From Straminergon stramineum (taxonomy: Eukaryota; Streptophyta; Bryopsida; Hypnales; Calliergonaceae): a stretch of 64,000 nucleotides of DNA. The notes beneath the pieces are model-generated. The model saw only the letters and a list, made by a program, of their open reading frames with translations, was not told the origin of the DNA and ran no database searches. Positions 36,301 to 47,554 of this stretch are shown one piece after another. The stretch spans positions 28,872,906 through 28,936,905 of the forward strand of contig OY987264.1 in NCBI GenBank assembly GCA_963920665.1, given 5' to 3'. Position 1 is the first letter of the stretch. Each line of letters opens with the position of its first letter. The position numbers and the translations under genes were made by a program.

Positions 36301-36750
36301 GACATTTACACTTGGTTGGTGCAATAAGGGAGTCAATTCTCCCTGGCTGTTTTTCATACATTGAGTCTGTTTTTTCCTCTAATTTTTCCTCTAAGTAGAA
36401 ATCTCATAGACTCCCTCTCCCCCCCCCCCCCGATTTTTTGTGATGTTTCAAAATTGTAATGAGGTTTTCTTTCCCAAATTGTATTCCCTAACAATGAACT
36501 AATTGGCTATTCTCCTTATACATTGAAGAAGATCCGTAAAATTTTGGAGATGGCTTAGCCATCACATTTGACATCCCAATGGCTATGGCAACAACACAAG
36601 GCATGTTGGTTGTTCACCATAGAAACAAAGAATGCACCTAAGTTAGTGGTCCAATAATGGGAGCAATTTAGGTGACTACCTGGATCATGGGGACCACATC
36701 CTTTTGGTGACTACCCACTTGGTCATAGGGGCAATCCCAATGTTGAACAC
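33323..36750. other. AT-rich intergenic DNA
   Basis: No gene is seen. It includes a short local duplication at about 34250-34335 (ATGATA(C/T)(A/T)CTTGCCTTTA(A/G)AGACTC), the foldback element at 35504-35717, and a poly-C run at 36419-36431. Confidence 0.45.
35504..35717. mobile_element. ~214-bp MITE with ~24-bp terminal inverted repeats
   Basis: The left end has AAGTAGAACCTCTCTTAGTG; the right end is its complement with few mismatches (complement AAGTAGAACCTCTCTTACTG). The arms extend as a degenerate hairpin around ATGCACTAA. Non-coding. Confidence 0.65.
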
Positions 36751-36911
36751 TTAACCTATAAACATTCGCATGGACATTTAGAGTCCAATGGATGACACAA
36801 TATCTTCCTTTGCATGATAGAAGTGCAACTATTCATCCTTGGAATTTTGTGTGGAAAGGGGACTGAGATCTTCCACTTCAATTTGACCTCCAAAGAATAT
36901 TTTTGATTTTT
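36751..36911 (+). mobile_element. Truncated ~230-bp TTAA-family MITE
   Basis: It starts TTAACCTATAAACATTCGC and follows the family order as far as TTTGACCTCCAAAGAATATT, then stops where the next element begins at 36912. The right third is missing. Confidence 0.55.
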
Positions 36912-37112
36912 TTAACCCTTAAACGTCGACATGGACGTTTTGTGTAGGACAGAAGTGCAACTATTCATCCTTAGAATTAGGGGTGGAAGGGGAAGATCTT
37001 CTATAGTAGTTTGACTTCCAATGGATATTTTTGGATTTAAAAAAATAGATGATGTCACACGGTTCCAAAAGCCGTGATTTCCACGGGCACTAGTCTATCC
37101 TTTAAGGCTTAA
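36912..37112 (+). mobile_element. TTAA-bounded MITE, second unit of a head-to-tail chain
   Basis: It begins TTAACCCTTAAACGTCGACA and ends CTATCCTTTAAGGC followed by TTAA (37109-37112), shared with the next copy. At 201 bp it lacks roughly 30 bp after GACGTTTTGTGT relative to its neighbours, an internal deletion. Confidence 0.65.
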
Positions 37113-37337
37113 CCCTTAAACATCGACACGGACATTTTGTGTCCGATGGGTGACAAAGAATCTCTCTATGTAGGACAAAACTACAACTATTCATCTTCCA
37201 AATTTTGTGAGAAAAGCATAGCTCTTATACAATAGTATGACTTCCAATGAATATTTTTGGATTTTATAAAGTAGGTGATGTCACACGGTTCCAAAAGGGA
37301 GTATTTCCACGGTCACCAGTCTGTCCTTCAAGGGTTA
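37109..37337 (+). mobile_element. 229-bp TTAA-bounded MITE, near-complete reference copy
   Basis: TTAACCCTTAAACATCGACA on the left and CTGTCCTTCAAGGG followed by TTAA (37334-37337) on the right. Internal order is GTGTCCGATGGGTGACA, ACAACTATTCATCTTCC, TATGACTTCCAATGAATATT, GATGTCACACGGTTCCAAAA and ATTTCCACGGTCACC. It is a good consensus seed for the family. Confidence 0.7.
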
Positions 37338-37413
37338 AAGTAGTTGATGTCACAGTCCCACGGTTCCAAAAGGGCTGATTTCCACAGTCACGGGTCCATC
37401 CTCCAAGGGTTAA
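37338..37413 (+). mobile_element. 3' fragment of the ~230-bp family
   Basis: Only the distal third is present, from GTAGTTGATGTCACAG to CATCCTCCAAGGG and TTAA at 37410-37413. It directly abuts the complete copy before it. Confidence 0.6.
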
Positions 37414-37662
37414 AAAGAGGGCCATCCAGACTCATTCAGTGGAAGAATATTATTTATTCTTCATGTAGCTACATGCTCACATGTACAAATTTGTACGACT
37501 GAATTTGTACAAATTTATAAATTGATTTTTCTCACAGTTTCAGTGTAGCCCAGAAAACCCGGCTTTTCCAATTCTTTCAGCTGACAAATCTTGACAAACA
37601 ACATATTAAACCATTTTTAAAATCAACATAAAAAAACCACATTAAAACGGGATATGAAACCA

Positions 37663-37892
37663 TTAACCCTTAAAGGACGGAGTGGTGACTGTGGAAATAC
37701 TCCCTTTTGGAACTGTGTGACATCATGTACTTTATAAAATCCAAAAATATTCATTGGAAGTCATACTACTCTAGAAGACCTACACTTTTCTCTCAAAATT
37801 TCGAGGGTGAATAGTTGTAGTTTTGTCCTACATAGAGAGATTCTTTGTCATCCATTGGACACAAAATGTCTATGTCAATGTTCAAGGGTTAA
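37663..37892 (-). mobile_element. 230-bp TTAA-bounded MITE, inverted
   Basis: Both TTAA sites are intact (37663-37666, 37889-37892). It starts TTAACCCTTAAAGGACGG and ends TGTCAATGTTCAAGGG followed by TTAA. It is the inverse of the copy at 37109-37337 and could pair with it as a long hairpin. Confidence 0.7.
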
Positions 37893-38095
37893 AGGACAAT
37901 GCCCCCATGACCAAAGTAGTAAGCAAAATTGCTCTGATTATTGGACCAATAGGTACATTCTATTTTTTTGCAACCAACAGTGAAGTCATCCATTGGAGAG
38001 AAAATGTAGAAAAACAAAATGCACCTATAGGTCCAAGAATCGGAGAAATTTTGTTGACTACCTCGGTCATGGGGGCTACGTCCTTTAAGGGTTAA
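37889..38095. mobile_element. ~207-bp palindromic TTAA-family MITE
   Basis: Left arm AAAGGACAATGCCCCCATGA and right-arm complement AAAGGACGTAGCCCCCATGA are inverted. The interior has GGACCAATAGGTACATTC mirrored by GCACCTATAGGTCC. It shares its left TTAA with the preceding element, and the left CCCTT is missing. An open frame crosses it (from 37823), but it only translates MITE sequence. Confidence 0.6.
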
Positions 38096-40634
38096 GGGTT
38101 AACCATTAAACCATTTTTAAAAACCTTTTGTTACCTACTTACCCTCCGAATACGTAATTAGGGTGTGGCTACATCCATCCTTTTAGGCCTGATTGATTCC
38201 ATTTGGGGATGTTTGCCCATTTTTGTATTTGTTGATGCCTAAATCTTGTAATAATTTCTAAGGGACTGAGGCACATTTTGGGGCACAAATTCTAAAGAAA
38301 TGCCATTGTCTTTAGGGTAGTGAGAAAAAAATGAAAAAAAAAGTTTGTTTTTCAAAATTCAACCGTACAAATATGTACTAGACTAATATTGTACAAGTAT
38401 GTGGAAAAAATTTCACAAACTTTGACTGCACGGATTGAAAGATTGTAATGTTTGAAGTTAGAAAAAAAAGTTGGGTTTTTTTCCTGACCTTGCCAAATAT
38501 GATCAATAGACTTTAACTCCTCCTAGAATGAGATTTTTACACTACTTATGGTTCTATTGGGGGCATTTGCATATTTTATCATATAAATTACATACCTACC
38601 AAATTTCAAAATTATAGGAGGAGTTTTTGTACATGCTGCTCGGGTTGTCCTAAAAATATAGGGCAGCCTAACTTTTGATCTAAACCCTTGATTGAAAAAA
38701 AAATGGTATTCTCACTAAGGGAGTACATGTGCATGCCTTGTGCATAAATATGAAGAATATATGTTAAAAAATGACTTCATACACACCTATCGGAGATCAC
38801 ATGCATACTTTAATCATTCAATCCTTTTAGGGTGAATAAGTCTTAAGAGACATAGCCCCCATGACCAAGGTTGCTACATTATTGGTCCAATAGGTGCATT
38901 CTTTGTTTCTATAGTAAACAATGAAGTCATTTGCATTGTCCACTTTTTGTAGCCTCGATCAACATCCTTTAAGGGTCAAGGGGTTTAGATTCAATGGCCA
39001 AACACCATGAGGTATGAAACTGAGAATTTATTGTTGGCCTCATTTTGCATACTAAACTAGCAATTGTGTATCTAACTTAGTATCTGTAATATCTTAAAGA
39101 ATTCAATTGCTCCTCTCATAAATTTTAGCAATTACAATTTACTTGAGTTTGGATTTCAGACTTATAAGGTTTGACCAATGCAAATTCTATGTTGTTGGAC
39201 AATTGTTGCCCATATCTTGAATGTGTTGCATCTTTTGCATTCCTTATACCTCCTAAAATTAAAAAAGAAAATTATGAATACTTTTTAGTGGAGAGTTGTA
39301 TCCATGCTTTGAGTAATGCAATTATATAACCTAAACAACTCACAATTTGCACTCAAGGACCTTGCAATGCAATTGAGATTCAAGGTGAAAGTGAGAATGA
39401 AGCATCTTGGTCGACTTGCCCACTCAATGCTTCCTCTACCCATTGTAACAACTATGGACTTTTCCTGCATCGAATGTTTTCATAGAAAATTGAGGTGTCT
39501 ATATTATAGAAAACTTCCATGATTATAGTGTATTTATGTTATAAATATCCATCTATAATATATACACCTACATTATAGATGTTTATACTATAACCATCTT
39601 CTATGGTTGTAGAGTATCTATTTATATATATGTTCAATGCTTGTAGGCTTCCATTTTCATGACCAAGGACATTTCTATGTTCACCCAAAGACCAAAACAA
39701 ATTTTTTCCTTAGAAACCACTCACAATTGTTGTTTCTATTGCTTTGAATAAGAAAACATAAAAATTATTTTTCAGAAATCTAACCACAAGATCTTGTACT
39801 TAACTATTATGAAATATGTGGTAAAATTTTGTAAAGTTTGAATATATAGATTGAAAAATATGAGTATTTGAAGTCAAGAAAAATAAATTTAGACTTTCCT
39901 TGAGAATTTCACATGATTGTGACTAATGTTTTTCAAAGCATTTTGCATCATAGTAAAGGTAATGTTCTACATATGTCTACCAATTTTCACTTGAAAAAAG
40001 TGTAGACCACATCTGAAAAATCTTGCAATGAGATAATGCCCTCATAATTTACAATACATAAGCAATTTTTGCTAACACATTTTCTAATTCATACTTTCAA
40101 TACTCAAAAATGACAACAATAGATTGAAATATTTATTTATTTTTGACATGCTTAAATTTTTCTTAAGAGAAAAAAAAGTCTATTAAAATTAGAAGGCTAA
40201 TGTGACCTCCCAAGAGCCTAAGGGGCAATCTCAAAAAAAGATCCCACTTTTCTCTCAATAGCATTTCCTTGCACTTGACCTCCAAGCTAACTTTCATTCA
40301 CATGCACATCATATCTCATTGTCAATGGCTTGGCTTCTTTCGGTTCAATCAATCAAAGATGGTCTAGCCACCTCGATGTAAGTTATATGAGGTTCATACA
40401 GTGTCCACAAAATCATTTTTGCAAGGATATAAAATTAATTTTTTTACCAAATACACTTATGTAAAGCGTCCTTGCAGTTTGCACCAAAATAATGGGAACC
40501 ATAGTTACCTCAAAAACAAAAAAATAGACAAACTATAATTGATGAAGTGGAGCATGAAAATTACACTTACAATATGGATGCTTACTCAATTAAGATGTTT
40601 ATGTTAAACTTGACAAAAATCTCCATAGTACGAG
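38096..40634. other. AT-rich DNA with MITE debris
   Basis: No gene is seen. At 38843-38979 a degenerate copy of the palindromic family keeps AGCCCCCATGACCAAGG, TTGGTCCAATAGGTGCATTC and the end ATCCTTTAAGGG. Segments at 38340-38520 and 39770-40030 resemble pieces of the ~940-bp family (GTACAAGTATGTGGAAAAAA, GATTGAAAGATTGTAATG). Confidence 0.4.
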
Positions 40635-41130
40635 TATAGGTGATTGCATAAAAAAATGGTCCTTTTTTTTGTCCCCTTGACCTTGGACAAGTGGGTTTTT
40701 ACTCATAACTTTTGTATCGTATGTTGGTTTTACATGAAATTTGAAATGAAGGTACATGTAGTAGTTGCAGAAGTTGTGCAAGTGTAGAGAACACAATTTT
40801 TTTTTCCAAAGATGAAAATGTTTAAGAAGTTGCACCTTCAAGTTAGGAAAATTAGCCTTTTTTATTTTATTTTTTTGAATTATTTCTATATTTTCTAAAG
40901 ATCAAACATCAAAGTATCCATTTTCTTGGTATTTTTCATTGTAATTTTTTTGTGCATAAGTTTTAGAGATAAATTTTTCTAGGTCCAAAATTTTGGAGAT
41001 ATACTATTCTCAATGCTTTATAAAGTACCTGTATTTTATTCTATGTAAAAAAAATTATTCCAAAAGTCATAATACTCACTGAAATAGTCCGTTTTGAGCC
41101 AAAACTACAAGTGTCTCTTGCAACAACCCA
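40635..41130. mobile_element. Foldback-family element, degenerate copy
   Basis: Left end AGGTGATTGCA and right end AAGTGTCTCTTGCAACAACCC are eroded forms of the terminus of the element at 41473-42196. The interior TGTCCCCTTGACCTTGGACA and CATAACTTTTGTATC blocks match the complement of 42000-42170. Non-coding. Confidence 0.55.
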
Positions 41131-41472
41131 CATACCTAATTTCTTATTTTTCACCTACGGGAACTTTAGGCTTTTTGGTGTTAAAGATTAAAGAATTGTT
41201 TGGGATGAATGAAAAGACATTTGGATGAAAAATGGCTTGAATTACTTTGTTTATCATCTAGAATATGGATGTTAGAGTGCGAAGAAGGTTGAGAACCTCA
41301 ATCATCATGTATACAATGTACTCATGCACACTAAATAGCTACACTACAATTGTCTTTGTCTTTGTAGTATTAGTTTGCTTTTAGTCATTTTTAAATACAT
41401 ACTCAAATTCCTTCACATGTAGCTTTTATCGCTGCAAAAATTGTTCCTCTTTTGTCAAAAGCTAAGAAATCA

Positions 41473-42196
41473 ATATGGGTGATTGCAAGAAACACTTCAT
41501 GTTTTGGGCTCCAAAACCCAATTTCTAGCCGTAGAACTGGCATCACTACGGACTACTATCAATTTTGCACGTCAACGTGCGCTTGCGAATCTCAATTGTT
41601 GATTCAATACTATATAGTACTATGTAGTACTATAGACTACTATGTAGTATTGTAGAAGCCATTGGGAGCAAAAGATAGCAGAAAGGGGTCTATAGACCTT
41701 TTCATTTTTAGTAATTCAAAAAAATTCTCAGAAAAAAAATCCAGTTTTGTAGACAAGCCTACTCTCACATTGCACCAAAAAAAATTTTAAGGAAAATTTT
41801 CTCCTGCCGAAAAATGTGTGTGAACAATGGTTACTTTGGCCCCATGTAGACACCTCATGCAAAGGTTTTTTGCAAAAAACTGTTTGTTTCTCATTGGAAT
41901 GTGAGTACACCTTCAACTTCTCTAATTTGTGGCTTCCAGTTCGCATTTTGGGGTAAAACTTTGGACCAACCCCCCCTAAATTGGCAAAAATAGACACCCA
42001 ATCATGGACATCTTAAAAATAGTAAAGTATTTTTTAGAAACCAAAAAATTAGAAAATGTGTGAAACTTTTATGTGTACCTCCATTCCAAATTTCAAGACA
42101 AACGGACTTATGATGCAAAAGTTATGACCAAAAAACCACATGTCTGAGGGCAAGGGGACAAAAAGTAGGACAAGTGTTTCTTGCAATCACCCATAT
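41473..42196. mobile_element. 724-bp MITE with perfect 25-bp terminal inverted repeats
   Basis: The terminal repeat core GGGTGATTGCAAGAAACACT is present at the left and its exact complement at the right; the perfect match extends to 25 bp. An AT-rich quasi-palindrome of TAGTACTATG units lies at about 41609-41660. A related degenerate copy lies 340 bp upstream (40635-41130), and a solitary similar terminus appears at 52989-53006. No transposase is encoded. Confidence 0.75.
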
Positions 42197-43340
42197 AGAT
42201 CCCCCCCTTGAAGTAGATTTTCTTAAAAGCTAGTTAGAAAACAATCCTTGGAAACTTACCCTTAAACAATATTTAGGCCAAGCCTTTAAGGCTTGATTTC
42301 CAATGAATTTATGATAAAAAGTGGGTTTTGGATTTTTTTGAATGTTTCAACCTCCTAAATCCACTAAAATTGTAAACACACTTGCCAAATATCATTTTTA
42401 GATTGAAAAGTCAAAGCACTCTTCATTAATTAATTTCAGAATGCCCAAACTGCACAAACCTTAGGCAAGGAGCAAGACTTATGATGGCCTAGTTCAAGAA
42501 GATTTTTTTATTCTCCCTTAGTCTATCCACTAGGACATCAATGTTGTTTAAAGGTTAACCCTAGAAGGACAACATGGACAAGTCTAAGTGTAAATGGATA
42601 CTTCACTTGAGATAATGAGATTGTAGGATGGAATTTTTTTTTCATCCAATATTGTTTTTGGAAGTTGCTTGAGTACATTTCATGTGAATATTATTGCAAA
42701 TTCCCCCATAAGGAATGTTTTTGACTTCTTTGAAGATGAAGATGCTTAATCCATGGATCTCCATTGTAGTGTATTTTGGCCATTTTCTACTATTTACTCT
42801 TGGTGTGAATTTTAGCCACAAAAATTATGTTTTTTTAAAATTTCATTGCAACTTGTGAAATAAGCTTATCAAGTTCAATTTCTATTCCAATTGGAAATTT
42901 TGGAATATTCATAAATTTTAATATTTTATAGCAATATGAAATTTGATTCTATAATTATGGTTTCTTGAATTTTTAGTTTTAGAGTGACACAATAACTTTG
43001 GTTTACAACATGATATTATACACTATAATGTACATCTATGTTGATTTTTTTTAGATTTTTTGAATATATTTTGTATTTGATATGAATTTTTTTCATTTTT
43101 TGTTGAAGGAATTCACAATGATTTCAAATTTCACCTAAAAGTCTTTGAAAATTTTATGACTTGTAGTATACATATGATTTCATCTTTTAAAAAGAAACAC
43201 AATTTTTTTTCCATGCATATCTAGTTGCAAAATGGAAATAAATAGTGAGACATTGAAATCTCTGGTCATAGGTTGTCCTTCTCAAGTTAATTACAAAGTA
43301 GCTTGGAACCTCACTCCATGCATAACTTTTGTTAACCAAC
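42197..43340. other. AT-rich intergenic DNA
   Basis: No gene is seen. TTAACCCTAGAAGGAC at 42555-42570 looks like the left end of another TTAA-bounded element, but no matching right end was found. Confidence 0.4.
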
Positions 43341-43572
43341 TTAACCCATAAACGTCGACACGGCCATTTTGTGGCCGATGGATGACAAGGAATCTCTCTA
43401 TTTAGGACAGAACTGCAACTATTCATCCTTCAAATTTTGTGCAAAAAGGGAAGATCTTCTACAGTACTTTGACCTCCAATGTGTATTTTTTAATTTTTTT
43501 TAAAGTAGATGATGTCACATGGTTCCAAAAGCCATGATTTCCACGGGCACCAGTCCATCCTTTAAGAGTTAA
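43341..43572 (+). mobile_element. 232-bp TTAA-bounded MITE
   Basis: TTAACCCATAAACGTCGACA at the left, CATCCTTTAAGAG followed by TTAA (43569-43572) at the right, with all internal family blocks in order. It shares its right TTAA with an inverted partial copy. Confidence 0.7.
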
Positions 43573-43735
43573 CCTTTTGGTGCAATGTAAATCATCTATT
43601 TAAAAAAATCCCAAAGCATTCATTGGAGGTGAAACTACTGTGCAAGCCCTTCCCTTCCTTTTTTGCACAAAATTCCAAAGATGAACATGTGTATTTCTGT
43701 CTTACATAGAAGGATTCTCTAGTCCACTCTGGTTT
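43569..43735 (-). mobile_element. Partial inverted ~230-bp family MITE
   Basis: It begins at the shared TTAA and carries ATGTAAATCATCTATTT, GCATTCATTGGAGGTGAAAC, TTTTTTGCACAAAATTCC and AGAAGGATTCTCTAGTCC, then is cut off before the terminal block. Confidence 0.55.
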
Positions 43736-45114
43736 GCAGAGTCCTTACGTGGTTAAACCATTCCCCTTGGAGGAGGGATAACGCCCTCCCTGCATGCCTA
43801 GGAGTCAACTTAGTTATACTCCAGCCTAGTGTAGATAATCATTGAATGACTGGGAAGTTGCAACGCTAGTTTCGTAGGTGAGTATGAAGTTGCCAGAGAG
43901 CCATATTGTCTGGCTGGGAAGTTGCCATACTGGAGGGCTCCCACTTCCTGTGAAAGCACAGGGACTCCCGCCGGCATTACGGTTACGGTTCCACACTTCC
44001 ACTTCCACAATAGTGCGCGCTTGATTTCCCAAACGGGATACTGAAATGGCTGGTTTCAATCTCATTCATTTGTGTCAAAAGAGCGGAAGAAAAGAACGCC
44101 GCTTTTCGCGAAATTCATTGACATTACGGTTCCAAACTCCATATCCTGCAGATTGCAAGCAAGCTTCCACTTGGTTTATTAGTCAGTCCGTCCTTCAGTG
44201 TCAAATTACAGCATGTTAGACCGACTGGCTGGCACCATGCTGTTGTCCGAAAGTTTTTGCTGGGAAATTCATCGGCAGCTACCTCGGAAAATGGTAAAAA
44301 AAGTCCACGCAAAAGTTCGTGTGCAAATCTGTTGGAACCCTTTCTCCCAGAAATATGTTAAAAATTTCAAGGGGTCTCCGTTTTCAACTTTTCACGGAAC
44401 TGTCGCTGACCTGATCCAAGTTGAAGGCGGTTGAAATTCCAACGAAAGCAATGGAAGGCGTGTTGCGTGCGTCGAAAATGAAAGTACTGAACGCGTCACT
44501 TGATCACAGTCAAGCCTGTCTGTCTGTGTCCAATTAAGAATCATTTTCGGCAATCACATTATCACAACATTTTCTAGGAAAAATAACTCGTAGGATTCAT
44601 TTTTCTATTCAATTTTCTCATTGAAAAAATAATAAGATTGCAAGGTTAAGATCTCTTGCTAGAGCAATCCCACTTGTGAGATTAGTGTGTTTGGGTTCCA
44701 TCTTAGGGTTATTAACAATTTTGCAAGACAATTTGACTATACTCCAATTCCATAACCAAACCAAAAAATCTTCTTTTCTTCATTTTAAATGCAAATTTCT
44801 AGTAATCTATGAGGTCAAAGTTTCTAAAATTTCTTTCACACATTCTTATAGTCACTACTTTAGTGCAAAATCTTAAGAATAAAAATGCAAAAAGGAAATT
44901 AAAAAGTATTTTGCTCTTTGCAATAGGAATGGCAGTTTTGAGTAGTTATGGATGGAACAAAGGCCTTTGGACTTATATCATGGGTTAGCTCACTAGTACA
45001 TGAAGTTTTGAAACTGTTGTTAATGCATTCAACTACTTTTCATATTTAAAACTACAATGAATGAGCCTTTGACTGCTTGGAGGGAGGGAAACAAGAAATT
45101 CGACACATGATAAT
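43736..45114. other. Moderately GC-rich island without recognised gene, then AT-rich DNA
   Basis: Positions 43740-44530 are richer in G+C than the surroundings, and short frames occur on both strands (for example 44198-44434, +), but none shows a domain, codon continuity or plausible splicing that I could defend. It may be a decayed gene or a promoter remnant. 44570-44960 resembles fragments of the ~940-bp TTAA family. Confidence 0.3.
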
Positions 45115-45344
45115 TTAACCCTTGAACGACACGGTGGACGATTATTGTCCGATGAATGACAAGGAATTCTCTTGTGTAGGACAGAATTTCAACTATTCAT
45201 CCTCGGAATTAGGGATGGAAAGGAGAGATCTTCTACATTAGTTTGACTCCCGATGAGTATTTCTGTTTTTTCTAAAGTGGATGATGTCAAACGGTTCCAA
45301 AATGGCTGATTTTCACAATCACCAGCCCATCATTCAAGGGTTAA
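45115..45344 (+). mobile_element. 230-bp TTAA-bounded MITE
   Basis: TTAACCCTTGAACGACACGG on the left and CCCATCATTCAAGGG followed by TTAA (45341-45344) on the right. The interior shows GTCCGATGAATGACAAGG, CAACTATTCATCCTCGG and GATGATGTCAAACGG. Both target-like TTAA sites are intact. Confidence 0.7.
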
Positions 45345-46980
45345 TGGTAGCCAACGTGGATTCTCAATCCAAATAGTTGAACCAATCATATCTCTTAGGG
45401 CCTCCTTACATGTATCGGTGGGCAAGGAAGCTTCACAAGGAGTGCTACAGGTGAATATTGCAATTGCACTTTCATGTGGACCCGGTGGGTGGAGAGGAAT
45501 ACAATAAGAAATCAACACGTAGTAGATTCTCTCAAGAGTAACTAGTCTCCACCAATGGAGTTGTCCACCGATATTGGTGAAACTTCAATTCCTCCTTTCC
45601 CGCTTGTCCACCCTAGCAAGACAATTGGTTGAGCCTATTTTGACTTGTTTCATCTTATTGCTTGAATTAGTACGAAGCTTGCCCACCGGGCTAGAATGTA
45701 AGCATGCCCTTAGTACGTGACAACTGAAACCAAGTAAGCACCTGACCTTATCCTTTCTGCCTTCATTGACTCTTGAATTAAAGATTACAGGTTTTGACGT
45801 ATACAAGGAACATTTTCTGCTTTCCGTGTAGGCATTTTTAGTTTTAAGTCCTTGTTTGGATAGCATTTTTATACAAAACACATGGAAATAGTCCCTGCCA
45901 GGCCACTTGTGTCTTGTGGTTGGTTGGTTTGTAATTTCTCCTTTGCAATGAAATTCCGTTTCATTTGTGTCAAAAACAAACAAACACAAGGAGATGTAAG
46001 AGAGGTGAAACTTACACAAGAGAATTGAAAGCAAGTCCTCATAGGATAAGGCATCCGACCCATTTGCAACTACTTAAGCAATTACGCATACATGGGGCTT
46101 GGGATTCTCGAGTGGGGAAATTTTCTTGTGTACAAAAATAGAGTTAGGAAGGATTCCATATTTTTTTCATAATTTTATTTCTTGAAATGTAATTACTATG
46201 AATTTCTTAGCTTAAGATTTTGTTTGACCCATATTGGTCATATAGATTTCTATATTTCCAACTAAGGGTTGGTTGGAATATTGACAATCTTGTAGCCAAT
46301 CATAATGTGCCACAACTACATTTGGAACTGTGCCACAATTAATCACCACTCTTGACTACCTGATTAGGAAGAATTGTAGTCTACATGGCGAAAATGGGGG
46401 TTGATGGGAAAGGGGTCGCCTCCCTTAATAGAAAGGAAACCTCATAAAATCACATAGGGATATGGGAAATCATTTCTCAAAGGTGTTTTATATACAAATA
46501 TCCATAAGGATTTTGTTACAATTTTCGAAAGGGATTCTCAAAGTAAAATCTATTAGGGGAATACCTTGTCTTTCTATACAAGAATCGAAATGGTATCCTA
46601 TCCCCAAAGCAATTTGACAAAAAGCCGTCTCAATGTCCTATGATGTCCTATACAAAGGAATCTTCAATCTCCAATTACAAACCTTCAACATCTGCATATT
46701 CCAACAACACTATTTTAGCAAAGCAATACGACAACAAATACAAAACTTTTTCACTCTGTTTCTTCTCTCTGAGTCGAAATAATAGTTCAAAACAGTTACC
46801 TCCTAGGCGATTCACTCACGTCGTCCTTCTAAAATTAACATGGAATACTCAATATTACATTATTACTAAAATTGACATGGAATGCTAAAAGTGAGAATGA
46901 TCAATGTTTCTGAAAGAAATTACTTGATGACTGTAGCTTCCTCCGGTAATGCTTAATCTCAATTGCGTAACGTACAATCG
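45345..46980. other. Intergenic DNA with one arm of a 90-bp direct repeat
   Basis: The segment 45711-45802 recurs in the same orientation at 55677-55766 with about eight differences (shared GTGACAACTGAAACCA, GACCTTATCCTTTCTGCCTT, CATTGACTCT). An open minus-strand frame at 45585-46034 spans this repeat but shows no recognisable domain. Confidence 0.45.
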
Positions 46981-47010
46981 GACAAAAAGAAGAAGTACAA
47001 ACCCGCTTAC

Positions 47011-47554
47011 CACCAAGGATCTTCATTGAGAAAGCCGGCAAGAGAAACATAAGCACAATACAACAAGCCACCGCAATCTTGAGCGTCCAGCACTTCCTTC
47101 GCTGTTGCGTCCACTGCCCCTTCATCATCCCCATGCTCACTACCGAGCAACCCAAACCAAACTAATTGTCGCTCATAACCGCAGCTCTGCACGGATCAAG
47201 CAATTAACGCCTGAGCTTGTTTTGATGTGCTTGATGAGACGAGGGTGGTGCTCGAATCGTGATCCCGCAAGCAAAAGAGAGAGTCAACAGAGTGTGAGGC
47301 GTTGCACTTACCCCTTGCTCACAGAAACTCACAATAATGCGCACATTGTACTGTATCCACTGAATTAAACTTCCATGGCAGCCACGTATGGTTATTCCCT
47401 GGCCCTGAGCCGAAGCAACGATGCTTCCATGATCACCAGATGAAGTGAATCGTCCGCTCTCTGAGCACGTCAGTCGAAGTTTGATGTTCGGATTGCCGGA
47501 TCTCAGCTGCTCGCCAGTGACCCAATGCTGCTGAAACTTGGTGCTCGTAGACAT
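47011..47554 (-). CDS. Possible unknown protein gene, at least two exons (partial model)
   Basis: I do not recognise this protein. On the minus strand, 47554-47312 opens at ATG (MSTSTKFQQHWVTG), runs 81 codons, and ends exactly at a GTAAGT donor. A 125-bp intron ends at GTGCAG, and a second open segment 47186-47011 continues in phase (SCGYERQLVWFGLLGSEHGD ... GLLYCAYVSLAGFL) to a GTAAGC donor, giving 139 codons in all. The region is clearly richer in G+C than the flanks. A downstream exon was not found. An alternative frame of the second segment encodes a basic stretch followed by a hydrophobic helix (KIAVACCIVLMFLLPAF), which could instead be a membrane protein. Treat as a candidate only. 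Confidence 0.35.

Noticed and set aside
37823..38095. A 90-codon frame, apparently coding
   Set aside because: It lies across two MITEs and ends at their terminal repeat; no family resemblance.
45585..46034. A 149-codon minus-strand frame
   Set aside because: It overlaps the 90-bp dispersed repeat, with no domain and no splice context.
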